Below are positions 28,150-38,711 of a DNA stretch of 64,000 bases, in pieces. The notes beneath the pieces were generated by a model. It was not told the DNA's origin. It saw only the letters and a program-made list of their open reading frames with translations, and did no database searches. The position numbers and the translations under genes are program-made. The number at the start of each line of letters is the position of its first letter. Position 1 is the stretch's first letter. This DNA comes from Otis tarda (lineage: Eukaryota > Chordata > Aves > Otidiformes > Otididae). The stretch is taken from assembly GCA_026413225.1 (NCBI GenBank), contig CM048553.1:21266501-21330500 (forward strand), read 5' to 3'.

Positions 28150-28751
28150 GGGCTATGCTATTATCCAAGCTTTCACTTGGAGAAGAATTACTTTAACTTT
28201 CCAGTATTGGTCATGAAGGATCTTTGAAAAAGCTGTATTTACGCATATCTCTCTGAAAAAATGTTTTTAGATCCTCACTTTCCGGACCTGCAGCTTAAGG
28301 GAAATATGGCTTCTGAGAAGCAGTGACTTTCAACTTGGTGTGTCATTGGATAATATTTAACTGAATTAAAATATTGTTTTACGACTAAGGAGTTTTGGTG
28401 CATGCTATACAAGTCAAGTGTATATACTTAACTTACTGATTGGATTTATTGCCTGATAGTTTGCAAATATATTAGATATGAAAAATACAGGGCAACAGAG
28501 TAGAATTACTAAATGACCAACATTCATAAAGATCTCTCTTTTCTCAGAGGGGGTTGGCAAATGCTTACAAAACTTATGAAGAGTTTGTGCATCAAATGAA
28601 GAACACAGATGAGAAATTCAAAGTTGATTTTGTATCAAAGGGATTGTGACTGACTGATCTAGGGAAAGAATTAGAATTTTTAGAGCCTTTAGACATATGA
28701 TGCCAATAGTTGAAAGCGGTATCCATTTATTATTTACTTGAGCTACAACTG

Positions 28752-29888
28752 TGTTCTGGTTTTGTTTAGTGAGGGGGGGCCTAAGGAGGTAGCTTCTGTA
28801 GGAAACTGCTAGAAGTCGCTCCCCTTTGTTCAGTGGACTTGGCCAGGTCGAGGGCAGACCCACTGCTAGTCAAGGCCGAGCCAATTGGTAGCAGAATGTT
28901 CTGTGATAACACCTCTGCGATAATGTATTTAAGAAGGGGAAAACAGGAAAAAAAAAGAGGAAAAGATGTGAAGAAGCTGAGGAGGGGCAGAGAGGGGGAG
29001 GCGTGAGCCTTGTGGGCCTTGCAGGCCTCACCCTCTGGCCTCCTGCCGGGCAGCCGACTGGGCCCAACTCGGCCCAGCCCAGCTGCAAGAAGTGGAGAGG
29101 AGATGAGATGTGAATGAGATGTAAAAAAGATCCTGAGAGGAATCTGCCAGCCTGTTGTGAAGAATTTTTCTTGTGAGAAGAACAGCTGCAGATGCCAAGG
29201 TCAGTGAAGAAGTAGGGGGAGGAGTAATGCAGCTCCTGGCCAAGATTCCCCTGCAGCCTGTGGTGATGACCATGGTGGAGCAGGTTGTCCCCCTGCAGTC
29301 CATGGAGGTCCACAGAGGTCCACGGAGAAGCAGAGATCCAGCTGCAGCCTGTGGAGGACCCCACGCCGGGGCAGGCAGATGCCTGAAGGAGGCTGTGGCC
29401 CATGGACGGCTCGCTGGGGCAGCTGTCTGGAGGGACTGCATCCCATGGAAGAGATGCAGCACTTTCACGAAGGACTGTGGTGCATGGGAGGGACCCCATG
29501 ATGGAGCAGGGGAGGAATGCGAGGAGTTCTTCCCCCGACAACGAAGCAGCAGTGTAAAACAACGCGTGATGAACTGACTGCGACCCCCATTCCCTCTTCA
29601 ACGCTGTGCCGCTCGTGGCGGGAGGTAGTAGAGATAATGTTAAGCCCGGGAAGAGGGAGGGGTAGGGGGAGGTTATCTTGTTCCATGTCTCATTCTTCTG
29701 CTAGTTTTAGAAATAAATGAGTAGTTTTCCCAAAGTCAAGTCTATTTTGCCCGTGACGGTAACTTTAAGGATTTCTTCCTGTCCTTATCTCAAACCTCGA
29801 GCCATTTTTCTTATATTATCTCCCCCTATTCTCCCGGAGGGAGAGAGAGACTGCGTAGTCTGGTCCTGATCAGGGCTGAACTATGACA
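28752..29888 (+). mobile_element. Solo LTR, avian ERVL-type long family (copy 3)
   Basis: A 1,137-bp unit starts TGTTCTGG and ends CTATGACA, with AACTG immediately on both sides (5-bp target duplication). It is the inverse orientation of the copies at 12709 and 32208 and visibly more diverged from them. TATTTAAG lies at 28926-28933 and AATAAA at 29712-29717, so its transcription would run rightwards, away from the MAM gene whose start codon is 603 bp away. The 243-codon minus ORF inside it is a composition artefact of the GC-rich R region. Confidence 0.88.
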
Positions 29889-32207
29889 AACTGGAAATAA
29901 TGGCTCAATTACTCCTGAGTACCTGCTTGTTAATGGAATCATATCTTCAACCACAATTTGGACTGGCTATTAATGAGTACTTTCTGAATTACTAGCTTTC
30001 TGTATTTTCTGGAAAAATCGTATTTTGGGTGATACTACTAGTGTTTCCCAAGTTAGGAAAAAAATCAGAGATACATAGGACCACGTATCTGATTTTTTAT
30101 CCATAGCAAACTATACGATCATACCGTCACAATTTGTCAAAATACTGATAAAAATTTGCTACCCACTGCAGGGATCCATTATTAGGGCACACTACCATCA
30201 ATACCAACCCCAAATACATAACTCTGTCAACATTCAGTCTCTGTCCAGAGTTATTTAGTAGTAGATATAATCCTCCCCACTCATAATTTGCATAATGGCT
30301 AGTTCTGAAATAGTGCATATTTCTCAATTATGTTTCCCTGAAATATACTAGTTCTGACAAAGCTTTTACATGGATGAATCAAGCATCTTCAAACTGAGGA
30401 GGCATCCAGCTAGTCCAAAAGGTCAACCTTGTGAGAGAAGATTGTATCAACTTATTTCATTCAGCCTAGCAACACAAGAAAACAGGGGAATTATATTAAT
30501 GAAGTACCTTAAGCACTTTAGGTGCCCCAGCCCACGGGGAAAAAGAGAGAGCAGGAAAAGGAGAAGATGACTGCAGAATTTAAACGACAGTATTAGCCCA
30601 AGGAAAATTACTGTGAAAACTAGACAAAATTAGACTGACTATCATGTAAACCTGGCACTCCTTTAATAGGAACAGTATAATGAAAAGAGGTCTAGCTACT
30701 TTTATGGCAGAGTTGTATTTATTTACTAAAAGGATCATATAATTGCCCAAGTGGCAGCTTGTAATAAGTAACTGATTCTAGCAGCTCTGTCAACTTCTTC
30801 ACCTGTAAATTCCCAAGATCAAATAACTGGAATGCACATACCACTGTGCATACCTCTGATTTGCTCATTAGACCTGGTAACTAGAATTAGGACAAGGTAT
30901 ATCTCTGTGACTAAAGTATGCTGATTAGGAAGCACAAGTGCTATATCACCTACAAAGGGAAACAGAAAACGTATGTCTGGAGGCATATCAATCATTGCAG
31001 ATCCATGTTTTTATAATGTAAGAAATATCTTGTCAGGATACAAAGACTACTACTTCAATATTGCCTGAAGGCTAACAGTCCAAAGTCTGAGGCAACTTTT
31101 ATTATCTCCAATACCAGAGGCAGACGTGTTTATTGCAATAAAGGTTTCAGTTCTGCCTAGAAAGCACATTCCAACTCATTTGGTTCAACTCCACTCTTTT
31201 CATCACTGTCCTTCTATGGACATCATTTTATATGCTTCATTTTAATGCTTTGTCCTCAGGACATAGAGCTGATTGGAAAATTTTCTGAAGAAAAGGAGAG
31301 TTACTAATAAATTAATTAAGAGTTCATTGATATGTATGTACCAGAGTTCATCAAGAATATGTCTCATCTAATTACTTGCTTCCCTTCTGTAAGTACATCC
31401 TAGATTAGAAGCTTACATATTAAAAAAACTATTCTATATAAGTTGTCATATTACTATATTCATAAAGGCTTACATGTTTTATGCTATTAGGCTGCTTTGC
31501 TTTCCAATCTATTTTCTCCAACATACAATATTTAATCTTATTCCTTCTTTTCCCCTACATCTCCTAAAACTACTCCTCACACTCTTGGACTTCACAATGA
31601 CAAGATTTCCCAGTCTTTCAGCTTTCTCCATTGTATTAACATATGTGCTGCAATATTCTAAGCTGTTCTCCTGTTTTGTCCATAGCATAAAATCTGCGTA
31701 CAAGCTCTGTGAGTAAGAGGGTAATTTTCAGCAGAAACTGGAATCCATTTCCTTTTTTATTATGCTTTAAAACATTAATAAGCAAAATTGCATAACCCAA
31801 ACAAGTCAGAATCACCATAAAATCTGTTATGAGTGGAAATAGATGAAAAATGCATCAAATATTCAGAAAGCATTTAAAGTGTTATCCAAGGATTATTAGT
31901 CAAGAAGAAAAAAAAATGATATTTCAGTGAAGATCTAAGAAAAAGTGCAAAACCAAAGAAAAGGTGTATTTTTTTTTTGCAAGTGTGTGACTACATTCAA
32001 GTAAGGAGAGATTCTCGACAAGCGCAACAAGTCAGTCCTCTTGTCAGCTAACAATAAGAACATCACAGTTTTTCATAGCTCTGAGGAACTTATAAAAAGA
32101 GGCAAAAAGATTACTCAGAAGCAAAAGACTTGCAAGGAACATCAAAAGGTAAAACACTTCACATATTGAACTGCAAGTGCCCTGAAAGCAGAAAGAGGAA
32201 TCAAGAT
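29889..32207. other. Spacer between two solo LTRs
   Basis: AT-rich unique-looking DNA with no gene or repeat family recognised. Confidence 0.5.
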
Positions 32208-33357
32208 TGTCGTAGTTCAGCCCTGATCAGGACCAGACTACGCAGTCTCTCTCTCACTCCCCCCACCCTCCGAGAGAACAGGGAGAGAAAATATAAGGAA
32301 AAACGGCTCGAGGTTTGAGATAAGGACAGGGAGAAATCCTCAAAGTTACCGTCACGGGCAAAACAGACTCGACTCGGGAAAAACTATTCATTTATTACTA
32401 CAAACAGCAGGATAATGAGACAGGGAACAAGATAACCTCCATCCACCCCTCCCTCTTCCCAAGCTTAACATTATCTCTACTACCTTCCCCCCCCGAGCGG
32501 CACAGGGGGGAAGAGGGAATGGGTGTTGCAGTCAGTTCATCATACGTTGTTTCACGCCGCTGCTTCTGCTTCATGGTTGGGGGAAGAACTCCTCGCATTC
32601 CTCCCCTGCTCCGTTGTGGGGTCCCACCCCTATGCCACAGTCCTTCGTGGAACTGCTCCGGCGTGGGTCATCTCTTCCACGGAGTACAGTCTCTCCAGAA
32701 CGGCTGTCCCAGCGGGCCCTCCACGGGCCACAGCCGCCTTCAGGCATCCACCTCCCCTGGTGTGGGGTCCTTCACGGGCTCCAAGTGGATCTCTGCTCCT
32801 CCGTGGACCTCCATGGGCTGCAGGGGGACAACCTGCTCCACCATGGTCATCACCACAGGCTGCAGGGGAATCTTGGCCAGGAGCCGCATTACTCCTCCCC
32901 TCCTTTCTGAACTGACCTTGGCGTCTGCAGCCGTTCCTCACTCACAACAGGGTGGTAGATGTCTCTCAGGATCTTTTTTACATCTTATTCACTTCTCATC
33001 TCCTTTCCACTTCTTGCAGCCGGGCCGGACCAAGTCTGGCCCAGTCGGCTGCCTGGCGAGAGGCCAGAGGGTGAGGCCTGCAAGGCCCATGAGGCCTGCG
33101 CCTCCCCCTCTGCGCCTCCGCCCCCGCTCAGCTTCTTCACATCTTCTCTTCTCTTTTTTTTCTCTGTTTTCCCCTTCTTAAATACGTTATCGCAGAGGCG
33201 TTATCACGGGACATTCTGCTACCAATCCGCTCGACCTTGGCCAGCAGCAGGTCCGCCCTAGGCCTGGCCGAGTCCACTGAACAAAGGGGAGCGACTTCTA
33301 GCAGTTTCCTGCAGAAGCTACCACCTTAGGCCCCCCCTCACTAACAAAACCACGACA
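32208..33357 (-). mobile_element. Solo LTR, avian ERVL-type long family (copy 2)
   Basis: A 1,150-bp unit with TGTCGTAG and CCACGACA ends is flanked by AAGAT on both sides (5-bp target duplication). It is closely similar along its length to the copy at 12709 and lies in the same orientation. TATTTAAG is at 33184-33177 and AATAAA at 32396-32391 in minus sense, so transcription from it would run toward the MAM gene about 4 kb away. No internal retroviral genes remain. Confidence 0.88.
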
Positions 33358-34216
33358 AAGATCTAGAAAAAGGAGGAGCAGAGAGAGAATAAAGATGTAG
33401 AAACCAGTAAAAACATGCAGGATGTCAGAAAACCAGAAGGATGGGCAATAATTAAAGGGTTCTTTTGAAAGCAGTAAAGAAAGATACTGAAGACTAAAAG
33501 GAGAACAAGCAGAGCCAGGCACTATGGCTATTTTCAAAGTCACTTTGCAAACAAGCAGTTCTCAAAAAGGAAAAAGAAAAGTTAAAATAAAAGACTGCTT
33601 GAATTTACATCAAAGCTGGATTTATCTGACTTAGCCTAATTAATTTCATTTAAGCCAAGCAAAATACATTTTCTGTATGTGAAAAAAAGATTTCCTTCTC
33701 AGCCTTTCCACTTCTATAAGTAAATCTGTCGAAAAAAAATTGTAGATATTTAATCTATGATACTTAAAAGATAAGTCTTGGAAAAAAAGTCCAAACAGGC
33801 TCTGAAACAGAGCCAGAAAAGTTTGCATTTTTATATCTATTTTTCATGACAACAGAAAGTTACCTGCTTAAGCAGAAAATAGATTGCAGTTAACAATTCT
33901 CCATTAAGTTTTTGCAGAGTCAGTTATTATCAACATATGAAACATAGGAAAAAATTCAAAAAATGGGGGATTAGTTTCACTATTTAAGAACAGTGTTCAA
34001 ATTTTGCTGTTGCTACTAATTTTCTTTCAAGTCTTCAGAATAGAAAACATAGTCACCTCTTCAGAGAAATCAAAATTTCATTAAATTTAATGCAATCTTT
34101 TAATGGCAAGATTATAACATTTTTATATGTGACCAGAGTAGGGAGCTATATCTGTGTATATAGCTTTAATATATATCTCCTTTTCTCCTAATGTACAGTT
34201 TTAGTAAACATCATTG

Positions 34217-34399
34217 ATTTTTACAATGAGAGTTGTAGAACACTGGAAGAGGTTGCCCAGAGAGGTGGTGGATGCCCCATCCCAGGCGAGGCTGGATGAG
34301 ACTCTGAGCAACCTGATCTAGTTGGGGATGTCCCTGCTCCTGGGACTAGATGACCTTTGAAGGACCCTTCCAACCCTAACCGTTCTATGATTCTATGAT
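34217..34399 (+). mobile_element. CR1 LINE 3'-end fragment
   Basis: About 180 bp matching the last part of CR1: TTTTACAATGAGAGTTGTAG, GAGGTTGCCCAGAGAGGTGG, then CTAGATGACCTTTGAAGGAC and the ATTCTATG terminus. It is severely 5'-truncated and ends about 185 bp before the provirus. Confidence 0.88.
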
Positions 34400-34583
34400 T
34401 TTAGTACAAACAATCCTCCAAATTTTTTTTTATGCAAGAACATTTTTATCTGATCATTAAGAAAATCACCATAATTGTATTTTTAAAATAATTCACAACT
34501 ATTCATTCAAGAATTCATTTAGAGAGCCCCTTCCTAAAAATATGCTATTCGTATTATCATACAACCACTCTAGTTCTTAATTG

Positions 34584-35022
34584 TGTCGTAGTTCAGCCCC
34601 GACGGGGACCAGACTACGCAGTCTCTCTCTCACTCCCGAGAATAGGAGGAGATTTGGCAAACAAAAGAAAACCAGAAGAAAAAAAAAAACAAACATGTGG
34701 GTTGAGATTAAACAAAAAGTAAATTTAACAGTAATGACAGAAGAAAACAAAACAGTGATGGAACACAAATACAGTACAATAGCTCACAACAGATCTTCAC
34801 ACCCAGTCTCTTCCAAGTAGCAGGGAGACTCCCTTCAGCACCCTCCTCACTTATATACTGAGCATGATGTCAGATGGGATGGAATAGCCCTTTGGCTAAT
34901 TTGGGTAAATTAACCCCAGCTGTTAGCTAATTAGTTAACTGTCTCAGCCATAGGGGCTACCAGCTTCAGTTCTCCACCCAGCTCAGGTAAATATTAACTC
35001 TATCCTAGCCAAAACCAGGACA
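34584..35022 (-). repeat. 3' LTR of the provirus
   Basis: In minus sense it begins TGTCCTGGTTTTGG and ends GCTGAACTACGACA. A TATA box (TATATAA) lies at 34858-34852 in the sequence CAGTATATAAGTGAGG reversed on this strand. I see no canonical AATAAA; polyadenylation may use a variant. Its promoter would point toward the MAM gene. Confidence 0.92.
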
Positions 35023-35040
35023 TTATCCACCCCTTATTCC
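35023..35040 (-). promoter_or_regulatory. Polypurine tract (plus-strand primer site)
   Basis: Directly upstream of the 3' LTR on the minus strand the sequence reads AATAAGGGGTGGATAA, purine-rich and abutting the LTR TG, as expected for the RNase H-resistant primer of plus-strand synthesis. Confidence 0.75.
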
Positions 35041-35177
35041 ATACCATCTACATCATGCCCAGATCCTACACTTTCCGATTAATCATCAACTTTTTCTTCC
35101 TTTTATCTACTTGTATGCAGACACACAGATGTAACTCTCTTATTCCATGGCCCATCCCTTCGAAAGGTCTGTTGAGT

Positions 35178-35387
35178 TTATCCAGTCCATAACTTTGGGC
35201 TCCATCTGTCATAACAGTCTCTCAGCACAGGGCAGATGATGCAGTGTTTCCTCAGGTAGTCTATCTGGTACAAGTGATTTAACAAGTTCATAGTCTGCAG
35301 ACTGAAGATCTGTTGGTAGGTGCTAGAAGCAAGAGCCAGTTCTGGTTGCATCACTGCTGCAGTTGTTCCTGTTTTATTAAAGTTCAT
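35178..35387 (-). CDS. Small ORF between pol and the 3' LTR (69 codons), function unknown
   Basis: An ATG at 35387 with A at the -3 position opens 69 codons in the region where an env would normally lie. The product has no signal peptide or transmembrane segment. It contains a CIICPVLRDC cysteine group and a C-terminal DRWSPKLW. I do not recognise it. It could be an accessory protein, a decayed leftover of a longer reading frame, or chance. Its position after integrase means it would need splicing or internal initiation. Confidence 0.3.
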   Translation of the reverse strand: MNFNKTGTTAAVMQPELALASSTYQQIFSLQTMNLLNHLYQIDYLRKHCIICPVLRDCYDRWSPKLWTG

Positions 35388-35535
35388 TCTTTGTTGGTAT
35401 AGATGATTCTACTATAATACTTTTGACACAGCATAAGTCTCTCAGGGCGTGGAGCAGGAAGAAGCAAGGAGGGACATATAATAGCTAGATAATGACATAC
35501 AGTACTGTATAGTAACCGATATCAAGCACTTCAAA

Positions 35536-36219
35536 TTATTGGCTCTTTTCACCTAAAATTAGATCTCCTTGAGGTACACATCGGACTTTCCCATCCTCCT
35601 GCATTACCCACCAAGTACACCCAGGTCCTTGAGCAAAAGCCATCCCATGCATGGGTTTGCCTTTGCCCAAGGGAGAAATGACCCAGACTGTCTTCCCCAG
35701 TATATTCCTTACGTGTACCACAGGGACTTTATCCCCTTCTACAGTATGTAGAAGTTCAGATTGGGCAGGGCCAGCTCGATTGGTGGACCCCCGAGTGTTG
35801 ACTAGCCAAGTGGCTTTTGCTAAATGTTTATCGCAATTTTTGAAGGTTCCACCACCCATTGCTTTCAGAGTTGTTTTCAGCAGCCCATTATACCTTTCAA
35901 TTTTTCCAGAGGCTGGTGCATGATAGGGGATGTGCTATACCCACTCAATGCCATGCTCTTTGGCCCAGGTATCTATGAGGTTGTTTCGGAAGTGGGTACC
36001 ATTGTCTGATTCAATTCTTTCTGGAGTGCCATGTCGCCATAAGACTTGTTTCTCAAGGCCCAGGATGGTGTTTCGGGCAGTGGCATGGGGCACAGGATAT
36101 GTTTCCAGCCATCCAGTGGTTGCTTCCACCATTGTAAGTACATAGCGCTTGCCTTGGCGAGTTTGTGGGAGTGTGATGTAATCAATTTGCCAGGCCTCTC
36201 CATATTTATACTTCAGCCA
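35536..36219 (-). pseudogene. Integrase catalytic core and C-terminal part, interrupted by in-frame stops
   Basis: This continues the pol frame after a TGA at 36222-36220. All three acidic catalytic positions are visible: Asp near 36182, Asp in ESDNGTHF near 36004, and Glu in KIERY near 35896, the last two about 35 residues apart as in the DD(35)E family. A TAG at 35937-35935 lies between them. The open tail 35859-35536 matches an integrase C-terminal domain (GDKVPVVHVRN, GDLILGEKSQ) and ends in a normal stop. Integrase would insert viral cDNA into host DNA; with two stops this copy cannot make a full enzyme. Confidence 0.85.
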
Positions 36220-37944
36220 TCATCCTCCATACCACAGAGGCTTTAACCGCTTGGCTTGTTTGATTGCAGCACATATTTCACATTCAAGGATAACCTGTGC
36301 AATAGTGTCCATGTTTAAATCCACCCCTCGATCACGAGCCCATTTGTATGTTGCATCTCTTCCCTGATGGCCTGAGGTATCACGGGCCCACCAAGCTAAA
36401 AATAGTTCACCCTTATGCTGCCAGTCCAGATCCACCTGAGCCACTTCAATTTTAGCAGCTTGATCCACTTGCTGGTTGTTTTGATGTTCTTCAGTGGCCC
36501 GACTCTTGGGTACGTGGGCATCTACGTGACGTACTTTTACAACCAGATGCTCTAACCGGGCAGCAATATCTTGCCACAAAGTGGCAGCCCAAATAGGTTT
36601 GCCCCTACGCTGCCAGTTGCTCTGCTTCCATTGCTTTAACCATCCCCACAGAGCGTTTGCCACCATCCATGAGTCGGTGTAGAGATAGAGCACAGGCCAT
36701 TTTTCCCGTTCAGCAATGTTTAAAGCCAGCTGGATGGCCTTCACCTCCGCAAACTGACTCGATTCACCTTGGCCTTCAGCAGCTTCTGCAGCTCGTCGTG
36801 TAGGGCTCCACACAGCAGCTTTCCACTTCCGATGTTTTCCTACAATACGACAGGACCCATCAGTAAATAGGGCATACTGCTTCTCATTTTCTGGGAGGTT
36901 GTTATATGGTGGGGCCTCTTCAGCACGCGTTACCTCTTCCTCTGGTGCCTTCCCAAAATCTTTGCCTTCTGGCCAGTCTGTAATTACTTCTAATATGCCT
37001 GGGCGATTGGGGTTTCCTATTCGGGCCCGCTGTGTAAGCAGTGCAACCCACTTGCTCCATGTAGCATCCGTTGCATGATGCGCAGAGGGGACCCTTCCTT
37101 TGAACATCCAGCCCAGCACTGGCAGTCGGGGTGCCAGGATGAGCTGTGCTTCGGTACCAATCACTTCTGAAGCAGCTCGAACTCCTTCGTATGCTGACAG
37201 GATTTCTTTTTTGGTTGGAGTATAGCAAGCCGCAGATCCTTTATATCCCCGGCTCCAAAACCCAAGGGGTCGACCACGGGTTTCCCCTGGCGCTTTCTGC
37301 CAGAGACTCCAGGTAGGGCCATTCTCCCTGGCTGCGGTGTAGAGCACATTCCTTACCTCTTGCCCTGTCCGGACTGGCCCGAGAGCCACTGCGTGTACAA
37401 TTTCTTGTTTAATTTGTTCAAAAGCCTGCTGTTGTTCAGGGCCCCATTCAAAGTCATTCTTCTTTCGGGTGACTTTATACAGAGGGCTTACAATCATACT
37501 ATAATTTGGAATATGCATCCTCCAGAAACCCACAATGCCCAGGAAAGCTTGCGTTTCCTTTTTGTCAGTTGGTGCAGCCATAGCTGTTATTTTGTTGACT
37601 ATATCTATTGGAATCTGACGACGCCCATCTTGCCATTTTATCCCCAAAAACTGTATCTCTCTTGCAGGTCCTTTCACCTTACATCGTTTTATGGCAAACC
37701 CGGCTTTCAGGAGGATTTTAATTATTTTTTCCCCTTTTTGAAAAGCTTCTGCTGCTGTGTTGCCCCATACAATGATGTCATCAATGTACTGCAGGTGCTC
37801 TGGGGCGCCACCCTTTTCCAGTGCAGTTTGGATCAGCCCATGGCAGATGGTGGGGCTGTGTTTCCACCCCTGGGGCAGTCGATTCCAAGTGTACTGGACC
37901 CCCCTCCAAGTGAAAGCAAACTGTAGCCTGCATTCTGGTGCCAA
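36220..37944 (-). pseudogene. Pol: reverse transcriptase palm and thumb, RNase H, and integrase N-terminal domain
   Basis: Open for 574 codons, but the apparent first codon is TTG and the frame really enters from a shift upstream. RT box B (LPQGW) is at about 37878-37864 and the catalytic box C (YIDD) at 37788-37777. RNase H acidic sites appear in FTDGS (near 36860), FAEVKAIQ (near 36745) and YTDSW (near 36675). The integrase zinc-binding domain follows, with GHQGRD near 36372 and CEIC near 36277; the position where the first His of the HHCC motif is expected reads Arg (ARDTSGH). It ends in TGA. Relatives make cDNA and degrade the RNA strand. This copy is separated from its protease and RT start by a frameshift at an A9 run. 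Confidence 0.9.
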
Positions 37945-38711
37945 TGGGATCGAAAAAAAAATGCGTTGGCAATATCAGTGGTGGCATACCACTTGGCTGC
38001 CTTGGATTCTAGTTCATACTGAAGTTCTAACACGTCTGGCACAGCAGCACTAAGTGGTGGTGTTACCTCATTCAGGCCACGATAGTCCACCGTTAACCTC
38101 CACTCTCCACTTGATTTTCTCACTGGCCATATGGGACTGTTAAAAGGTGAGTGGGACTTGCTGATCACTCCCTGGCTCTCCAGCTGATGAATCAGCTTAT
38201 GGATGGGGATCAGGGAGTCTCGGTTGGTGCGATACTGCCGCCGGTGCACAGTTGTGGTAGCAATTGGCACCTGTTGTTCTTCAACCTTCAGCAACCCCAC
38301 AACAGAAGGATCCTCTGACAGACCAGGCAAGGTGGACAACTGTGTAATTTCCTCCATCTCTAAAGCACCTACACCGAAAGCCCACCGATACCCTTTTGGG
38401 TCCTTGAAATATCCCCTTCTGAGGTAATCTATACCAAGAATGCATGGAGCATCTGGGCCAGTCACTATGGGGTGCTTTTGCCACTCATTCCCTGTCAGGC
38501 TCACTTCAGCCTCCAATACAGACAGCTGTTGGGATCCTCCTGTCACTCCAGAAATACAAATGGCTTCTGCCCCATTATATCTTGATGGCATCAAAGTACA
38601 TTGTGCACCAATATCCACTAGAGCTTTGTACTCTTGTGGGTCTGACGTGCCAGGCCATCGGATCCACACAGTCCAATACCTCTCCTCCACCTGGCTGGAG
38701 GCAGGGCCTCT
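37833..38711 (-). pseudogene. Protease and N-terminal reverse transcriptase, ended by a frameshift
   Basis: The frame is the same as gag, resuming directly after the gag TAG; there is no ATG near its start, so it would depend on readthrough. The aspartic protease active site reads ALVDIGAQCTLM (Asp near 38615), with Ile where Thr or Ser is usual. A GIDYLRRG segment follows, matching the protease C-terminal region. RT starts with SPFNSPIWPVRKSSGEWRL, DYRGLNE near 38090, and box A (ATTDIANAFF) near 37975. Just after box A, a run of nine A bases (37953-37961 on the plus strand) marks the shift into the next frame; the old frame then meets a stop. Confidence 0.88.

Noticed and set aside
28870-29601. 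243-codon minus-strand ORF
   Set aside because: It lies wholly inside a solo LTR on its antisense strand. Similar ORFs occur in the other LTR copies on both strands because of the GC-rich composition.
32519-33181. 220-codon plus-strand ORF
   Set aside because: Antisense reading of the solo LTR at 32208, the counterpart of the ORF in copy 1.
37360-37926. 188-codon plus-strand ORF
   Set aside because: Antisense shadow of the reverse transcriptase and RNase H coding strand.
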